DNA of 64,000 bases from Prostheceraeus crozeri. Its lineage: Eukaryota; Platyhelminthes; Polycladida; Euryleptidae. The stretch's first letter is position 1; each line of letters opens with the position of its first letter. The position numbers and the translations under genes are program-made. The DNA is taken from positions 340,336-404,335 of the forward strand of contig CAJQUW010009011.1 in NCBI GenBank assembly GCA_907163375.1, in the 5' to 3' direction. Below the pieces are notes generated by a model. The model worked only from the letters and a program-made list of their open reading frames with translations, searched no databases and was not told the origin of the DNA. This document shows, in pieces, positions 22,000 through 33,110 of this stretch.

Positions 22000-23575
22000 A
22001 TCTATGTGGAAGATACTAGATCCCTCATAACTTTAGTGTTTCGGAAAACAAAGTGAAGTCATTGTAAAATTTTATTGAAATAGAAAGATATGCATGAGAA
22101 AATGTTTTGAAGAAGCGTTGACAAAGTGGGAAAGTTTTTTCATAGATATATTGGGAGGTTCACTCAGGTGACTGTAGACATATATTCACAAGGAAGTGCG
22201 ATCTAACGCGATACATAAAACAACAATCAATGTCAACAAAAGCATCATCAGAATACTGATTTGAGACTGAATCTATTTACACATCTCCTGAATGTGGTAG
22301 TGTGAGTTTCATTCTTTTGGATAGTGATATGTTTGTGTCAGGATGTCCATGTGGAAGAGATATGTTATGTCCTATCCAACAACTCGTATCCTCCCACGCT
22401 GAAAGTGCTCGCTTTCTAAATGTATGAGTTTTTCCTCATGCGTCTTTGATTTTAAGATGGTCATGTTTACCAACGTTACACATTTATTTTTAAAGGCCTC
22501 CTTATAGACCCTATGTTTCAAATTTACAACAATCGAATTAGATATGCATTTGCGCGCTAAATGCTGTCACTGGAGTCTTTTGGTTTCATAGAATACATTT
22601 TAGGACGAAGAAGAATCATTTCCTTAATTTCCTCTTTAAAGCATCCTAATTTTGCTTTATTTTTAGTAGAGTATAGTGGTTGATCTGTAGAATAATTTGA
22701 TGTATCAAAATGTTTTTCTAAAGATTTTCCTACTTCATTGAAATTTAACTCTTTCTGAGCAGCGATGCTCAAAAAGAAACTGTCTGTATCACCGCCCAGC
22801 AAACGCACATCTTCAATTAGAGAGCATGGTTTTAATATTCTATAGAAGAGTTGTTGCATTTCAAGCTTGGAATAATCTAATACAGCTTGTCCAATGTAGA
22901 TGGGCTTGCACAACTCTACTTCTGATTTCATCATTTTAACACCAACTAACTCATCATCTATAATATCTCTATCAATAAAGAAAGGAGATGTCGCTAACTT
23001 TTGAAATTTATCATCATGACTCACAAGTCTACAGTTCATACGTTTTCTAGCGTCTTCCATCGTCTTACCAAAAAGACTATTATTCTTGTATTTATAGAAA
23101 TCCTTTTCAAAATTATTTTGGGCTAGTGCACGTTTCTGCCTGTTACTATGAATATATAAGGTTTCAGAAAGGCTTTCTGTCTAAATTTGATAATGCGGTG
23201 AAGTGTTTTTAAAATCATGCCCATTTCTAAGTAAACTTTTAGGATGGAGAAGTGGACTAAATAATTTTCTTTATCAAATTGAATAAGCAAAAGTTCACGG
23301 CAAGGCTTATACTTGGGCTGTCCGCTCCCTTCTAAATCTTTATGAAATAGTTTCATAAAGTTCGAAAACATATCTTCAGTCACTTCACCTGATTCGGGTG
23401 CAAGTGGAAAATCCACAGTTTTATTTTTAATACTATTTGGATAGATAAGATCTATCTCAAAATAATATCCGCAATGATCATCATCTGGAATAGCTAGTAT
23501 GTCTGAAGGGTTGGAGAGATGCTGAATTTCACTATCATCCAACCAGCTAAACTCAGAGTGAGGTAGAGGTTTGGA

Positions 23576-26500
23576 CCAAAGTAAGTATATAAGGGAAGTA
23601 TGGAATCAATGGTTGATTTGTGGTGACAGCTATGATATTACTTTTTCGCCAGCTCTTATAAGCAGTTTTATTTGATATCGCAATTGACAACAGAATAGTA
23701 TTGAAATATTGAATGGAAGGGACTGAATAGCTATGCCAAAACTATGAAGTAGTGAAAAATTACATAGTTATCCGCAGACATCTGGAAGACAAAAACATGA
23801 GATGAAGATCCATTTCTATGGTTAAAATACTAGATTCGATTTGGCATAGAAATTAATTGATTATTAAGGTACTTAATAGAAGACTGCAGACCACTCTATA
23901 CGATTTAAGGAGGGGACTTTTGATGCATTCATGTACTGTGTATACACGTGTTTACAAACTTTTGCCCACTGAACATCTGAAAATCTTTGTATCGAATCTA
24001 AAAATACTTCATTTTCTTATTGATAACCAGTTGTACATACATTCATTGATCAGTTTTAGATTTCCATTCATGAATGTATGTTGGAAACATGATGGACCTT
24101 ACCTACATTATATACTATTTTAGTCCTATTTTTTTCATATGATTCTGAAAAGATCCTAGGTGAAATTAAATAATTTTTTATTGACATCCTAACATCTCAT
24201 TTTCTTCTTACATCAGAGTATTCCCTTGTATTTCCTTCTATGATCAATAGCAGTATTTGATGATCCGTGTTTAGATAACAATTGATGAAGAAATAGTCAA
24301 ATTCTGAAATGTTGTCACTAAATTATTGATGTATCACGTAAATGACTGTTTTTGTTAGTGATGAAAATAATGAGAAATGATGAATGACGCTGCAGCCTTA
24401 AGCTGCAGATACTTTGTATTAATTGCATTCGAGTATATTGAGCAATTAATACAATAGCTCCTCGGCTTTCGGCAAATCACTGAAAAGTAAAATTATATTC
24501 ACAACAGAAAAAGGAAGGCAACACGAAACATTCAGATGCAGATGAAAACATTTGTGACGCAGATTTGATTCCATCGGTTGGAACATCCGATTGGCTGCAT
24601 CAATTCACAAAAGACCTTCAACGGAAATTTGTATTATAAAGCTATATAGAATGAACCACAAAACGTTTCACTTTTGGTTTGATCACTAATGCCAATCAAA
24701 TTTCGAGTGCTGATCATTCAAGTTTTTGTCTAGACGTTGCGAATAATTATCAATCAATTCCACCGTACATGTTCATCTGACATCGGTATTAAGCATTTCA
24801 AAGTGCAGGATAGACTACTGAGTACTGATTGCCTCATACTACTTCACGATGTTGCTTCACAAAAATGCACATATATAGGGCTGATCAAAAGTAACTTCCT
24901 AATGCAATATTTCAATTATACTTCAATACTCCAAGAAAGTAATGGACATAAATAGCATTTTTTCATGACGGAAATTTACTGGGCATTCAAATTCATGACA
25001 AATTATTTTTGGCCGCAAAATCTCTCAGAAATTTTATTATTTCGCTGTGAAAACCCCGCTATTGCTCATCTTGCCAATATGTAGGCTATCTTTATTTTAA
25101 CAAATTAAATTTCACCTATAGGCCTACTAATAATTGCTTCAGCATGACTTCGAAAATTTTCGGTGCGAGCAGGTGAGTACAGAGCACACCCATAAAAAAT
25201 CATTGTTTTTATGTAGCTAAAATAATGAAATAAACGTAGCGTAGTTATTTTGGACATTTTCAAATCATGATAAATATAAATTGCGGTTGAAGAAACAGCT
25301 TTTCTCAATCGATCAAAATTTGATTATTAAGCTTCTGTTTAAGGCTTAAATAAAAAATATTGCAACAAATGTGTCAGACTCATCACAATACAAGTTTGTA
25401 GGTATTCGATTCTTCTAACGGCCGATACAGTACAATCAATTGTGATGTAATCAACTAGATCTGTATGTCATAACTGCCACAAATTGGTTGCCTACCACTG
25501 ACATAAGTCATCATGCCATAGTGGCTATCATTGAGCAAATAAAAAGATTTCTTACCAACAACGGTCGCCCTAGTTTACCGTATGTCAAAAAAGGTTCATT
25601 CGAATAACTACGCAAAGGAATCAATGCCCGCTTTAACATTTTGAATATGCCTACTTCTACAGATTAAACAAGTGCATCGATTTGCACTTTCTGATATGCC
25701 TACCACTGTTCTCAAACCAGGGATGCGGAGTCGGAGTCCTATCAAAAGCCGGAGTCCTATCAACCCCCGGAGTCGGAGTCCTATCAAAATGATAGGACTC
25801 CGCATCCCTGTCTCAAACATGTTGATTTCACATCAAATTAAAAACTGTACAATTACTGAAGACTAATGATGATCATGTGGAAATCGCGGACGAGCAGTGA
25901 CTACGAATTGCCAAGAAGACATATTCAGTATATCATTACATGTATATGCTAATAATCTATAAAATTTTCAATAAATTTGATACTATGAAGCGCTGGTAAC
26001 GTGTTCAGTAGACAACCACGTCTAAGAAGCAATTGCTTAATTCTAACGATAAATGCCTAAATAAATTATGCGGAATATTTGAAGTGATCATGCAAAAATA
26101 TAACCGTCTAGCAAAGACAGTTACCATTTCGACGAATTGTTGCGTCTGAAAACCTCACTGTATAGTTATGGCTGCTGGTACCCACACTTACGTGGGAATA
26201 ACTTGGCCTCAATTGTCTGGTTATTTACGTGCAACATTGCGGTCGAATAACCTCACGTCTTTTGATATCGGATCAAATCACGCCTTGTTGGCAACAAAAA
26301 ATAACTTCATTTTTGCTAATTGAACTAAAGAACCACTAATTTTCTTTTTTTGAAAGTACTCTCACAAAAAGACTCTCAGCTGCCACTACTCTTTCTCTAA
26401 TGGGCCTACTAAAATTGTTATTAAAGGGTGTTCGTTATTATACATAGTAACTTGGAAGAAGCTTTTCGGATAACATTTTCATGATGCGGTAAACTGGTTT

Positions 26501-27655
26501 GAATCGGATCAGTAGTGCGAAATTGATCTTGTTGCCCAATCATAATGGGCATGGCGGAAATTATTGCACCTTCTACACTTATCGTCTTTACACATAGTTT
26601 CATTATATGCCAAAAATTTGACCGAATCACTGATCCAGTTGATTGTGTCAAACTTTTTTTACAAGATCGACCATTAGACAGAATGTTTGTCAACCTTGAA
26701 CATCATCATGATCGAGGTTGTGTGGACTATGTAGTTCACCATCACTGAATTGCTACTTAAAAATTATATTTACTTTTACTAAATATAATGTATAACCGTG
26801 GATGGGTGATATCAACTGCATCAGATGTAGTGACTATACTCGTGTTGCAAAACTTTGATTTGATTCAATTAACTATCATTAACATCAACTTACCAGACGC
26901 CATTTCGCGTACAGATCATAATGATTCACTGAACAGCAAAATTTAGAAGATCGTGCGCCTTGTGAACAGTCACAGTAGTGACTGTCTGTCTGCTTCCTTA
27001 GTTAAAAAAGCAATCAGACAGCGACTAGGCATGACGTCACCACAGTGAAAACGTAGAGTGATTTGCGTGGGAACATCTCTCTCAATTATCATGAAGATGG
27101 TGGAATTTCCTGCAACTGGTGCACTCAATGTATGAACAGAGATATCAGTAAAATAAGAGCATGAGGGGCTGTTTTAGGACAAGCGCAAGAGTCACGTGCG
27201 TCAACCACGCGGAGTTGATCTTCACTGGAAGATGAAACGTTACAGAACCATCTAAAGCACAAAAATATTGCTAAAATTGCGAGCAAATATTCCTTTCTTC
27301 TCATTCCAGGAAATATTTGTATTAGATGCATCTTCAATATGTAGATAAACAATATCTGAGAGCCAAATGATACATACAATTTCTCCACTGTTTCATCTAT
27401 AAAGCCATTTTATTCAGAAGAGACACGTTCAACATCAAAGTTGATGTGAAAAATGAATAAAGCAGTAAATTTTATGTAGGAATCACTAGAAAACGGAAGT
27501 TGTCACCAAATATTTTAGCCACAGCGACTTCTTGAAATTGATGAATATAAATATCTGAAAATTATCTTGGCGAAAAAAGATGGCGGATTTGTCGCCATTA
27601 AAAATACATTAGAGAAATGGGGAGTTTCCACACTTGATATATTTAAACACTTTGG
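23576..27655. mobile_element. 4.08-kb inserted element of unknown family
   Basis: It is flanked by the 6-bp direct repeat tttgga (23,570-23,575 and 27,656-27,661) within the Polinton polymerase. The ends are inverted: CCAAAGTAAGTATATAAGGG on the left, and CCAAAGTGTTTAAATATATC for the reversed right end. AAGT(A/G)TGGAA follows on both sides. No transposase is recognised inside, and there are no long open frames. It carries a 93-bp hAT MITE (25,718-25,810). A weak host-like exon candidate lies at 27,125-27,330 on the minus strand (MRRKEYLLAILAIFLCFRWF, type-II membrane-anchor-like). A 6-bp duplication with CC..GG ends does not fit the families I know well. Confidence 0.6.
25718..25810. mobile_element. 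93-bp hAT MITE
   Basis: It is bounded by the perfect 8-bp direct repeat tctcaaac (25,710-25,717 and 25,811-25,818). The ends are CAGGGATGCGGAGT and its exact reverse complement ACTCCGCATCCCTG. The interior repeats the word ggagtcctatca. 8-bp duplication and CAGGGATG ends are typical hAT. It is one of the smallest hAT derivatives one could expect, essentially ends plus a linker. Confidence 0.88.
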
Positions 27656-29079
27656 TTTGGACAGTGAGCTTCCATATAAATTATTCTGGTCATAGTACTT
27701 AGGTGAATCTGATCATCATCTTTTATTTTTGATTTTATTTGATGCCTATCTACAAATGTGAGACCACCGCGAATTCCTCGTTCAAAAAAATTATACATCT
27801 CTGGATCTTGTAAAAGATGGATGGTCTCTCCAGTCATTTTAAAAGCAGACTGTAATGACATGGCTGGAAGACTGACAAAGTGGACAGGATCCAATTCATC
27901 TTCATCTAATGCCACTCGTCGAAACTCCTGAAATACATCAGCCAGCAAAATACATCTAATTTTAGATAGGCGATCATATAATCGCTAAACGTTTGACAGT
28001 CAAATTTTGTCCATGCAACTTGAGCATGATTGTAATCTTCTACCTTACATTCTACACACACCAAATCATTTTTAAATTTATCTATTGATGGAAGAGAAGT
28101 CTCAGTAAGTTTGGAAATGTTATCAAAGTATGGATATGGAAACACTCCTTTGCGTGTGATGACTTCATCTGTCAAGCTAAGATATTGTTTCTTCAAATTT
28201 TGAGTTAGTGGAAGAGACTTAAGATTTTGAACGAGAGATGCTAGTGATGAAGCCATGAATTGATAGGAATCTAAACATTTTATATCAAAATAGACTGTCT
28301 AATTTTCTTTAATTTTGTGAACTGGTACTTTTTCTGTCATGGCCATGAACTTTTCTCTCGTTTGAGCTATCACACTTAACTTCCACTCCTTCATTTTTCC
28401 TAACTCCCTCTCATTATCATATGACTGTCATAACCTTTGAAGTTATGAAAAATAACGGGTAGAGTACGCCGTTTCAGTCTCAGTGAAAAATTGCATCTTT
28501 GCACATAGCGCGCTTCTAAATTTAGCAGTGATGTAATCATGGTCGCGCACTTTCTTGATTTAATCTTCATCAAACAGGCTTCACAACTTTCAAATTTTAC
28601 TTGATCATCTGCTGACATATTCAATGATCTGCGTTGGAGTTCAGAATCATATTTTTGCTGAAATTTTACAGCGCTTTCGAGGAATTGTACGAATTTATGT
28701 ATACAATCCTCACCTTGCCAGACGTGCATTTTATTATTTTTATTTTTGAAGTAATCATGCCATACCTCATAACATGATATGGCTGCCGCTTTATGGGTGT
28801 TATCATCAATATAGCATTCGATGTCAGCATAGATGACACGAAGAGGACTCAATTCATTACCTTTCTCTCTATATGAAAACTTTGAGCATGCGGTCTATTT
28901 GCAGTTTACCTCGCTTACACCATTCATAATGTGTTTGAAATTCAACTTTTAACCAGAAGGGGCGCATGCAGCGGTCACATATGAAATACTCTCCTCTTGT
29001 AGATGTTAAGTGGGATAATAGTTGAGTCACTTTAGGAATACCGCAGTAATGCCAATTTTCACAATTATTTTGATATATA

Positions 29080-30478
29080 CTCAGTGACAAAAAGAATGAA
29101 ACAAGTCCTGATATGAATACTTATGACTTAAATTTGGTTGTACTGTACGTTTGTTTGTTGTTTGTAAAAGGAGAACTCGAATGCTTTACTCAAAAACAAT
29201 TAATTTGATACTCATGATTTTATCAATTTAAGTTAGAAACGGGTGTGACGACCGCGAGCATCCAAACAGGCATCGATGCGTGAGGGCATGGATGAGCACA
29301 GTCGCTGGATGAATGCCAGGTCTAAGAGGTTCTACTGCTCGATCAGACTGTCGGCCAACATCTTCAAAGACACTGGTGGGTGGTTGTACCTCTCCCTCAC
29401 TCTGCGACCAAGTTCATCCCAGCAGTGCTCGATGGGGGAGAGGTCGGGAGAACGTGAGGGCCATTCCAAGGTTGGGATTCCACTGCTTGCTATCCTGTTA
29501 GAGACCACTGAAGCGCGATGGGGCCTTGCGTTGTCATCCTGAAAAATCAATTGATTCGATGTCACTGCTGGAACCACGACCGGTGTCACAATCTCGTGGG
29601 CATATCGTTGTCCTGTCAATGTTCCTTTCACTACGATTGCTGGTGTTTTTCCATTGTGCCAGATACCGGCCCAAACCATACCACTACCGCCGCCGTACCG
29701 GTCGTGTTCTTTGACGCAACATGGAGCAAATCGTTCACTTGGCAAGCGTTGAACACGGATCCGACCATCGTTGAAATCCAGAGTAAACCTCGATTCATCA
29801 GTCCAGAGCACACGTTCCCACTGACTGTTACTCCACGACTGATGACCTTGACACCACGTCACTCGTCTCCTTCGATGTTCCAGGCTCAGCGGAATTCTCA
29901 CAGCGGGTCGTCGAGACTGTATACCAGCTTCTCGCAATCTTCGATATGCAGCTCGAACGCTACAGGCAACGTTCCCAGCAACCTTCCAGTACACAATTAG
30001 CTTCGGGACGGACAGAAATCTGCTTCTTTTAGCAGCTAAAACTAAGCGTGCATCTGTCCGCTTGGATGATAGATACCCTTGGTCTTCCTGATCCGTTCTT
30101 CTTTTCCACATTTCCTTCTGCTTTCCAACGACACCACCACCTCCATACAATGACCCTTGAAATTTTCAATTCTTTCGCAACAGTTGTAGAACTTTGCCCA
30201 CAACGCATCATCCCAATTGCCATTCCTCTGGTAAAGTTATCGTGCGCCATTTCATAAGTCAAATCTGGTCAGCAGTAGGTGGTGATTCTGTTCAACTTCT
30301 AGCTGTTACTGTTATCAATATCAAATTTTGATATTTGATGGTCCTATATCATTTCCCTTATCATATGGAGTTCAATGGTGATACATAGAAAGCGAGATAT
30401 CATCTCAAACCATAGAAAAAATGAAACAAACTTCCATTCAAGCCAATGATAGTTGGTTTCATTATTTATGTCAGTGAT
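29080..30478 (-). mobile_element. Tc1-like transposon in the Polinton polymerase (complete copy)
   Basis: The ends (left CTCAGTGACAAAAAGAATGA, reversed right ATCACTGACATAAATAATGA) sit next to TA dinucleotides at 29,078-29,079 and 30,479-30,480. The transposase is on the minus strand, about 29,230-30,262. The element lies inside the polymerase gene. Its right-arm counterpart runs 56,359-57,357 and is cut by the palindrome edge. Confidence 0.85.
29230..30262 (-). pseudogene. Tc1 transposase (DD34E), broken
   Basis: The N-terminal helix-turn-helix part (MTYEMAHDNFTRGMAIGMMR, AKELKISRVIVWRWW; 30,029-30,262) and the main part (29,332-30,150) are in different frames, so there is one frameshift at about 30,150. 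A second helix-turn-helix and the catalytic triad are readable: WTDESRF, FQDDNARPH and SPIEHCWDE, with 34 residues between the second D and E. A stop follows SLIEQ at 29,332; downstream codons still resemble the Tc1 C-terminus (SMPSRIDACLDARG). Cut-and-paste transposase by family; inactive here. Confidence 0.85.
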
Positions 30479-31060
30479 TATACTAGCAGGAGATTGACTA
30501 CCCGATCATAAGTTGATGAACGGTTGTTGTAGCGCACACCCTTAATCCGCTCTTGCCAGATGTGAACAACTATTTTAATTTCATTTAGTATTTCAAATTC
30601 CTCTATATCTTTAAATTTCATGTCTTCGCTATTGCAGTCATCAAACTTCAATTCATTCTCCCATTGATGATATTTGCTTTTACGGAAACGGTTGTTCTGT
30701 ACATCATGATAGTGGAGAATGGATAATACCGCATAATTAAAACACGGTGATTCACAATCTGCAGAAATGACTGCATTCTTATCTCTCAACGTTTTTGGAA
30801 GATTGAAAGAGCCTCGTCCACGATAATTTTCTAATACAGTAATTTTAAACTCGGCAGATTCTATGCCATCAAAAATTAGACCACTATCGCGCTCCATAAA
30901 TTTATCAATATCTGATTTTAGTCCTTGGATGTGAAAATTTAACCAAGCTTCTTTATCGACTAGCTCTGTAGCAGGAGAGGAGGGTATGTAAAACTCCAAC
31001 CTCTGTACTATTTGACCAGTATGATAGTCAACTTTAACATATATTATATTTTAAGGTAGA
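30479..31060 (-). pseudogene. Polinton polymerase N-terminal part, left arm
   Basis: The part of the polymerase entry above that is duplicated by the palindrome. Motifs read FYIPSSPATELVDKEAWLNF, RDSGLIFDG and NYRGRGSFNLPKTL. The Tc1 insertion lies at its 3' side. The copy at 55,780-56,358 differs by a few substitutions. Confidence 0.75.
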
Positions 31061-31242
31061 TGAGCGCTTTTATTCTAAACTGCTCTAAATTATGAAAGAG
31101 CGCATATATCAATGTTGAATCTTGATGGAAGCACTCCGGAAAATCAGCAATAGTTTCTGAGGATTCCATATGGTAATTTCTCACTACATTATTGAGCTAT
31201 ACTTCAGTTAGTCGAATAGAGAAGATGCTGTTGCTATAGATA

Positions 31243-31512
31243 TCATTTGTGTGTGTGGCGAAGTCTATGTGAAGATAATTCAAAACCTGTTTCAAAAGAT
31301 TGGAAACAATAGTCGCAAGTAAAGGAGACATGTTGAATAGAATCATCCGCACCTCGGGAGATTGATGATGGTTTGGCTTGACACACACGTTGTCTGATGT
31401 GTAGGGCGAGATCGCGCTTCCTCGTAAAGATGTGGCCACAATCAGCACATGCTTTGGATGCTTCCCGCGATTGAACACTTGATTTGGAACTGTCATCACC
31501 TGGAGAAATCAT
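31243..31512 (-). pseudogene. Polinton-associated two-finger zinc protein, left arm
   Basis: About 89 residues with two fingers: CADCGHIFTRKRDLALHIRQ...C (C2HC-like) and FTCDYCFQSFETGFELSSHR...H (C2H2). It lies just upstream of the polymerase N-terminal part on the same strand, and Polinton polymerases often carry fingers at their start. It could thus be a separate small gene or the polymerase leader. Copy at 55,322-55,594. Confidence 0.5.
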
Positions 31513-31538
31513 TCTGTCATCTCTATTGAAGTCATAGT

Positions 31539-31686
31539 TTATTTGTACAATCTACCTTCACTCAACAGTTGTAAACCTTCCGCGAGAAGGGAGCGCTTTG
31601 ATGATGAAGTAGATGCCTGAAATTGAGAAAGATGCTATTAACCAAACGTTAAAGGGAGATGAGTGATGAAATCTTTGACTTACCAT
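31539..31686 (-). other. Candidate spliced small accessory frame, left arm
   Basis: A minus-strand ATG at 31,684-31,686 is followed at once by a gtaagt donor. A 67-bp intron (31,617-31,683) ends in tttctcaatttcag, and a 25-codon frame (ASTSSSKRSLLAEGLQLLSE...) ends at 31,539. The splice sites are strong and conserved in the right arm (55,148-55,295), but that conservation is trivial given the recent duplication. Low support. Confidence 0.3.
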
Positions 31687-31940
31687 GTCAACGAAATTAA
31701 GTCAGAATATGATACTGTGATAATGAGAAAATGTAGTAGATTATGTGAGCAACGTTAGAATTGATCAAAGCAGAGAGAGTTTACTTATTGTCGGCACGTC
31801 TCAAAAACATAATGAAAATAAGTCTATTTTCTCCCTTTACATACTCCCATACTCAGCATTCATTGGCTATTCATTTTGATTGGTTGCTTGCTTATACTTA
31901 AGCACTAAGAAATCAAGTTTATGGCATACATTTCAAAATC

Positions 31941-32090
31941 ATGAATTCGCCAACTCTTTCGCATGAATCACCAGTGTCTGCATCAAGCATGCCAACTTGC
32001 CGTCCCGCTCCAAAAAAGGCAAAGGTGAAGAAGCAGAGAAGGCTGGATGATATTCCAAAGTTGGAATTACTTCAAAAGTGGAATCTCTAA
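31941..32090 (+). CDS. Small basic accessory protein, left arm
   Basis: 49-residue frame starting MNSPTLSHESPVSASSMPTC and containing APKKAKVKKQRRLDD, a typical basic nuclear-localisation-like cluster. Upstream lie an inverted CCAAT motif (gattggttg, about 31,880) and a TATA-like cttatactt about 35 bases further on. It belongs to a group of small frames beside the Polinton polymerase end, where related viruses keep accessory genes. No family recognised. An exact positional copy lies at 54,744-54,893 on the minus strand. Confidence 0.4.
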   Translation: MNSPTLSHESPVSASSMPTCRPAPKKAKVKKQRRLDDIPKLELLQKWNL

Positions 32091-32155
32091 CGGAACAAGA
32101 GGAATTATAAATGATGTATGTGCGATAGAAATACCTGCTTTACAATCAGGAATAT

Positions 32156-32365
32156 GTGAAAATGGAAACAGACATTAACCTTCTCCATAATATACGGAGA
32201 TGGTGTAGTCCATCATCCCAACCCCGGAATGAAGTAGAATGGAACTACATCTATGGTGTGCTGGTCGCGGCAGAAGAACGATTGAGGCAGTTGAAGTGCA
32301 ACTGCAGTGGTTGTGAGAATTTATGGGACAATGTGACTTCCGAAGAACTTCTGAATTATTTGTGA
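32156..32365 (+). CDS. Small cysteine-bearing accessory protein, left arm
   Basis: 69 residues. The C-terminal half reads RLRQLKCNCSGCENLWDNVT, then SEELLNYL. The C-x-C-x2-C cluster might bind zinc, and LKCNC resembles, without matching, the LxCxE pocket-protein motif found in accessory proteins of small DNA viruses. It may be the downstream exon or second cistron of the preceding basic frame. Function unknown. Copy at 54,469-54,678 (minus). Confidence 0.4.
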   Translation: MKMETDINLLHNIRRWCSPSSQPRNEVEWNYIYGVLVAAEERLRQLKCNCSGCENLWDNVTSEELLNYL

Positions 32366-32668
32366 ATTTCTTAATAAATGATTCATTTGTTATATCTGCC
32401 TGTTTTCACTTATTTCTGGGTAATGTAGCATACATGATCATTAACACCATAATGAAAATCTAATCATTTGACAGCGCAGTATAAATCATACCAGCTGATG
32501 ATAGATACAATCATTTTTTCCTAAATACTACCTCTATCATTGAGGATAAATGATAAGGGGATTGAATATCAAAAACAGAGACATGTAGTTCTTTAGATTT
32601 ATTTACAATTGAAACACATATAGAGATGAAAAGTCAAGTGGAAGAACCTTTAAGTCATTGTAGACTTT

Positions 32669-32857
32669 TTAGCACCTTGGACGTTTAGGGGCATCTGGCG
32701 ATCTTCTCACGCGCGTTGTTTTCGGTGTCCACTTTTCTTCTATCCAGACAATTCTTGCAGTCTTGTCTTTGTCGCAAGTCTCCTTCTGATCACACTTGTC
32801 TTCATCATACCACTCATTGACGATCACAAAATTACATGGCGTTTCTGAGTTTGTCAT
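32669..32857 (-). CDS. Accessory gene A (divergent pair), left arm
   Basis: 62 residues from ATG at 32,857: acidic in the middle (EWYDEDKCDQKETCDKD), tryptophan- and lysine-rich after it (RIVWIEEKWTPKTTRVRR), with a proline/basic end (PDAPKRPRC). It is head-to-head with a related gene starting at 33,034, whose first four codons (MTNS) and 5' flank are clearly similar. Its 3' half is related to 36,275-36,440. No family known to me. Copy at 53,970-54,158 (plus). Confidence 0.45.
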   Translation of the reverse strand: MTNSETPCNFVIVNEWYDEDKCDQKETCDKDKTARIVWIEEKWTPKTTRVRRSPDAPKRPRC

Positions 32858-32974
32858 CTTGGCGTGCTAGTTCGTATGATGTGAATAAGAGTGCTACAAT
32901 CTTCTGACCTATGTAGTCTTCATCTAAATTAGAATAATTCTGATTGGTTGTTGAGGAACTCATTGTTACAGAAC

Positions 32975-32982
32975 TATATAAG
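32975..32982 (+). promoter_or_regulatory. TATA-box candidate of accessory gene B, left arm
   Basis: TATATAAG lies 52 bases upstream of the ATG at 33,034. An inverted CCAAT motif (gattggttg) lies at about 32,942-32,950, spaced as in a compact animal or viral core promoter. Copy in the right arm on the minus strand at about 53,850. Confidence 0.4.
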
Positions 32983-33033
32983 TTAAACGATTGCAACCCT
33001 TCTCATTCACATTATACGAACTATCACGCCAAC

Positions 33034-33110
33034 ATGACAAACTCTTCTCCAGCATTGGAAATCTTCAATGAAATCTTTGAAATGATCGATGAGTGGGATT
33101 TTGAAGACAA
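33034..33110 (+). pseudogene. Accessory gene B, cut by a 3.16-kb transposon, left arm
   Basis: Starts MTNSSPALEIFNEIFEMIDE, then WDFEDN, where the CCCTGTGCAAACG transposon begins. On the far side of the transposon (from 36,275) the sequence resumes with similarity to accessory gene A (tgtgatcaga...ggacttgcgacaaagg, corresponding to its CDQKETCDKD part). So B is a relative of A with a similar 5' flank, transcribed away from it and interrupted. Copy at 53,717-53,793 (minus). Confidence 0.45.

Larger units (their letters stand above)
22300..31060 (-). pseudogene. Polinton part: family-B DNA polymerase with two large insertions
   Basis: Minus strand. In coding order there is an N-terminal region (RGSFNLPKTL, VVHIWQERIKGVRYNNRSST, 30,478-31,000) and a zinc finger (FICDRCMRPFW, about 28,990). 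Exonuclease motifs follow (VIYADIECYI and FHNFKGYDSH, 28,400-28,850), then ERGIRGGLTFVDRH (27,700-27,800) and the polymerase palm (GYYFEIDLIYP; KPIYIGQAVLDYSKLEM; LLGGDTDSFFL with the DTD catalytic pair near 22,785). This is the protein-primed-type PolB of Polintons. It is interrupted by a Tc1 element (29,080-30,478) and a 4.08-kb element (23,576-27,655), and has further breaks. The N-terminal part is duplicated at 55,780-56,358. Confidence 0.85.
8900..33110. mobile_element. Fossil Polinton (Maverick / adintovirus-like), nested insertions
   Basis: The full marker set is present: retroviral-type integrase, A32/FtsK-like packaging ATPase, double-jelly-roll major capsid, penton-like proteins, adenain-like protease and protein-primed-type DNA polymerase B. 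The structural genes lie on +, with polymerase and a TBP-like gene on -. The terminal inverted repeats and the 6-bp target duplication were not found. The start is set by the first recognisable part, and the end by the accessory genes before the 3.16-kb insertion. It is broken (well over ten breaks), with several later insertions, so it is old. Its polymerase end is caught in the giant palindrome and is present twice. Confidence 0.88.

Noticed and set aside
22275-22430. Plus-strand cysteine-rich frame (GCPCGRDMLCP)
   Set aside because: It lies opposite the C-terminal region of the Polinton polymerase on the minus strand, which explains the open frame.
24390-24480. Hairpin (tgtattaattgc ... 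gcaattaataca) as a terminator or ncRNA
   Set aside because: A single AT-rich palindrome in noncoding DNA with no supporting context.
29276-30257. Several plus-strand frames
   Set aside because: Antisense shadows of the Tc1 transposase.
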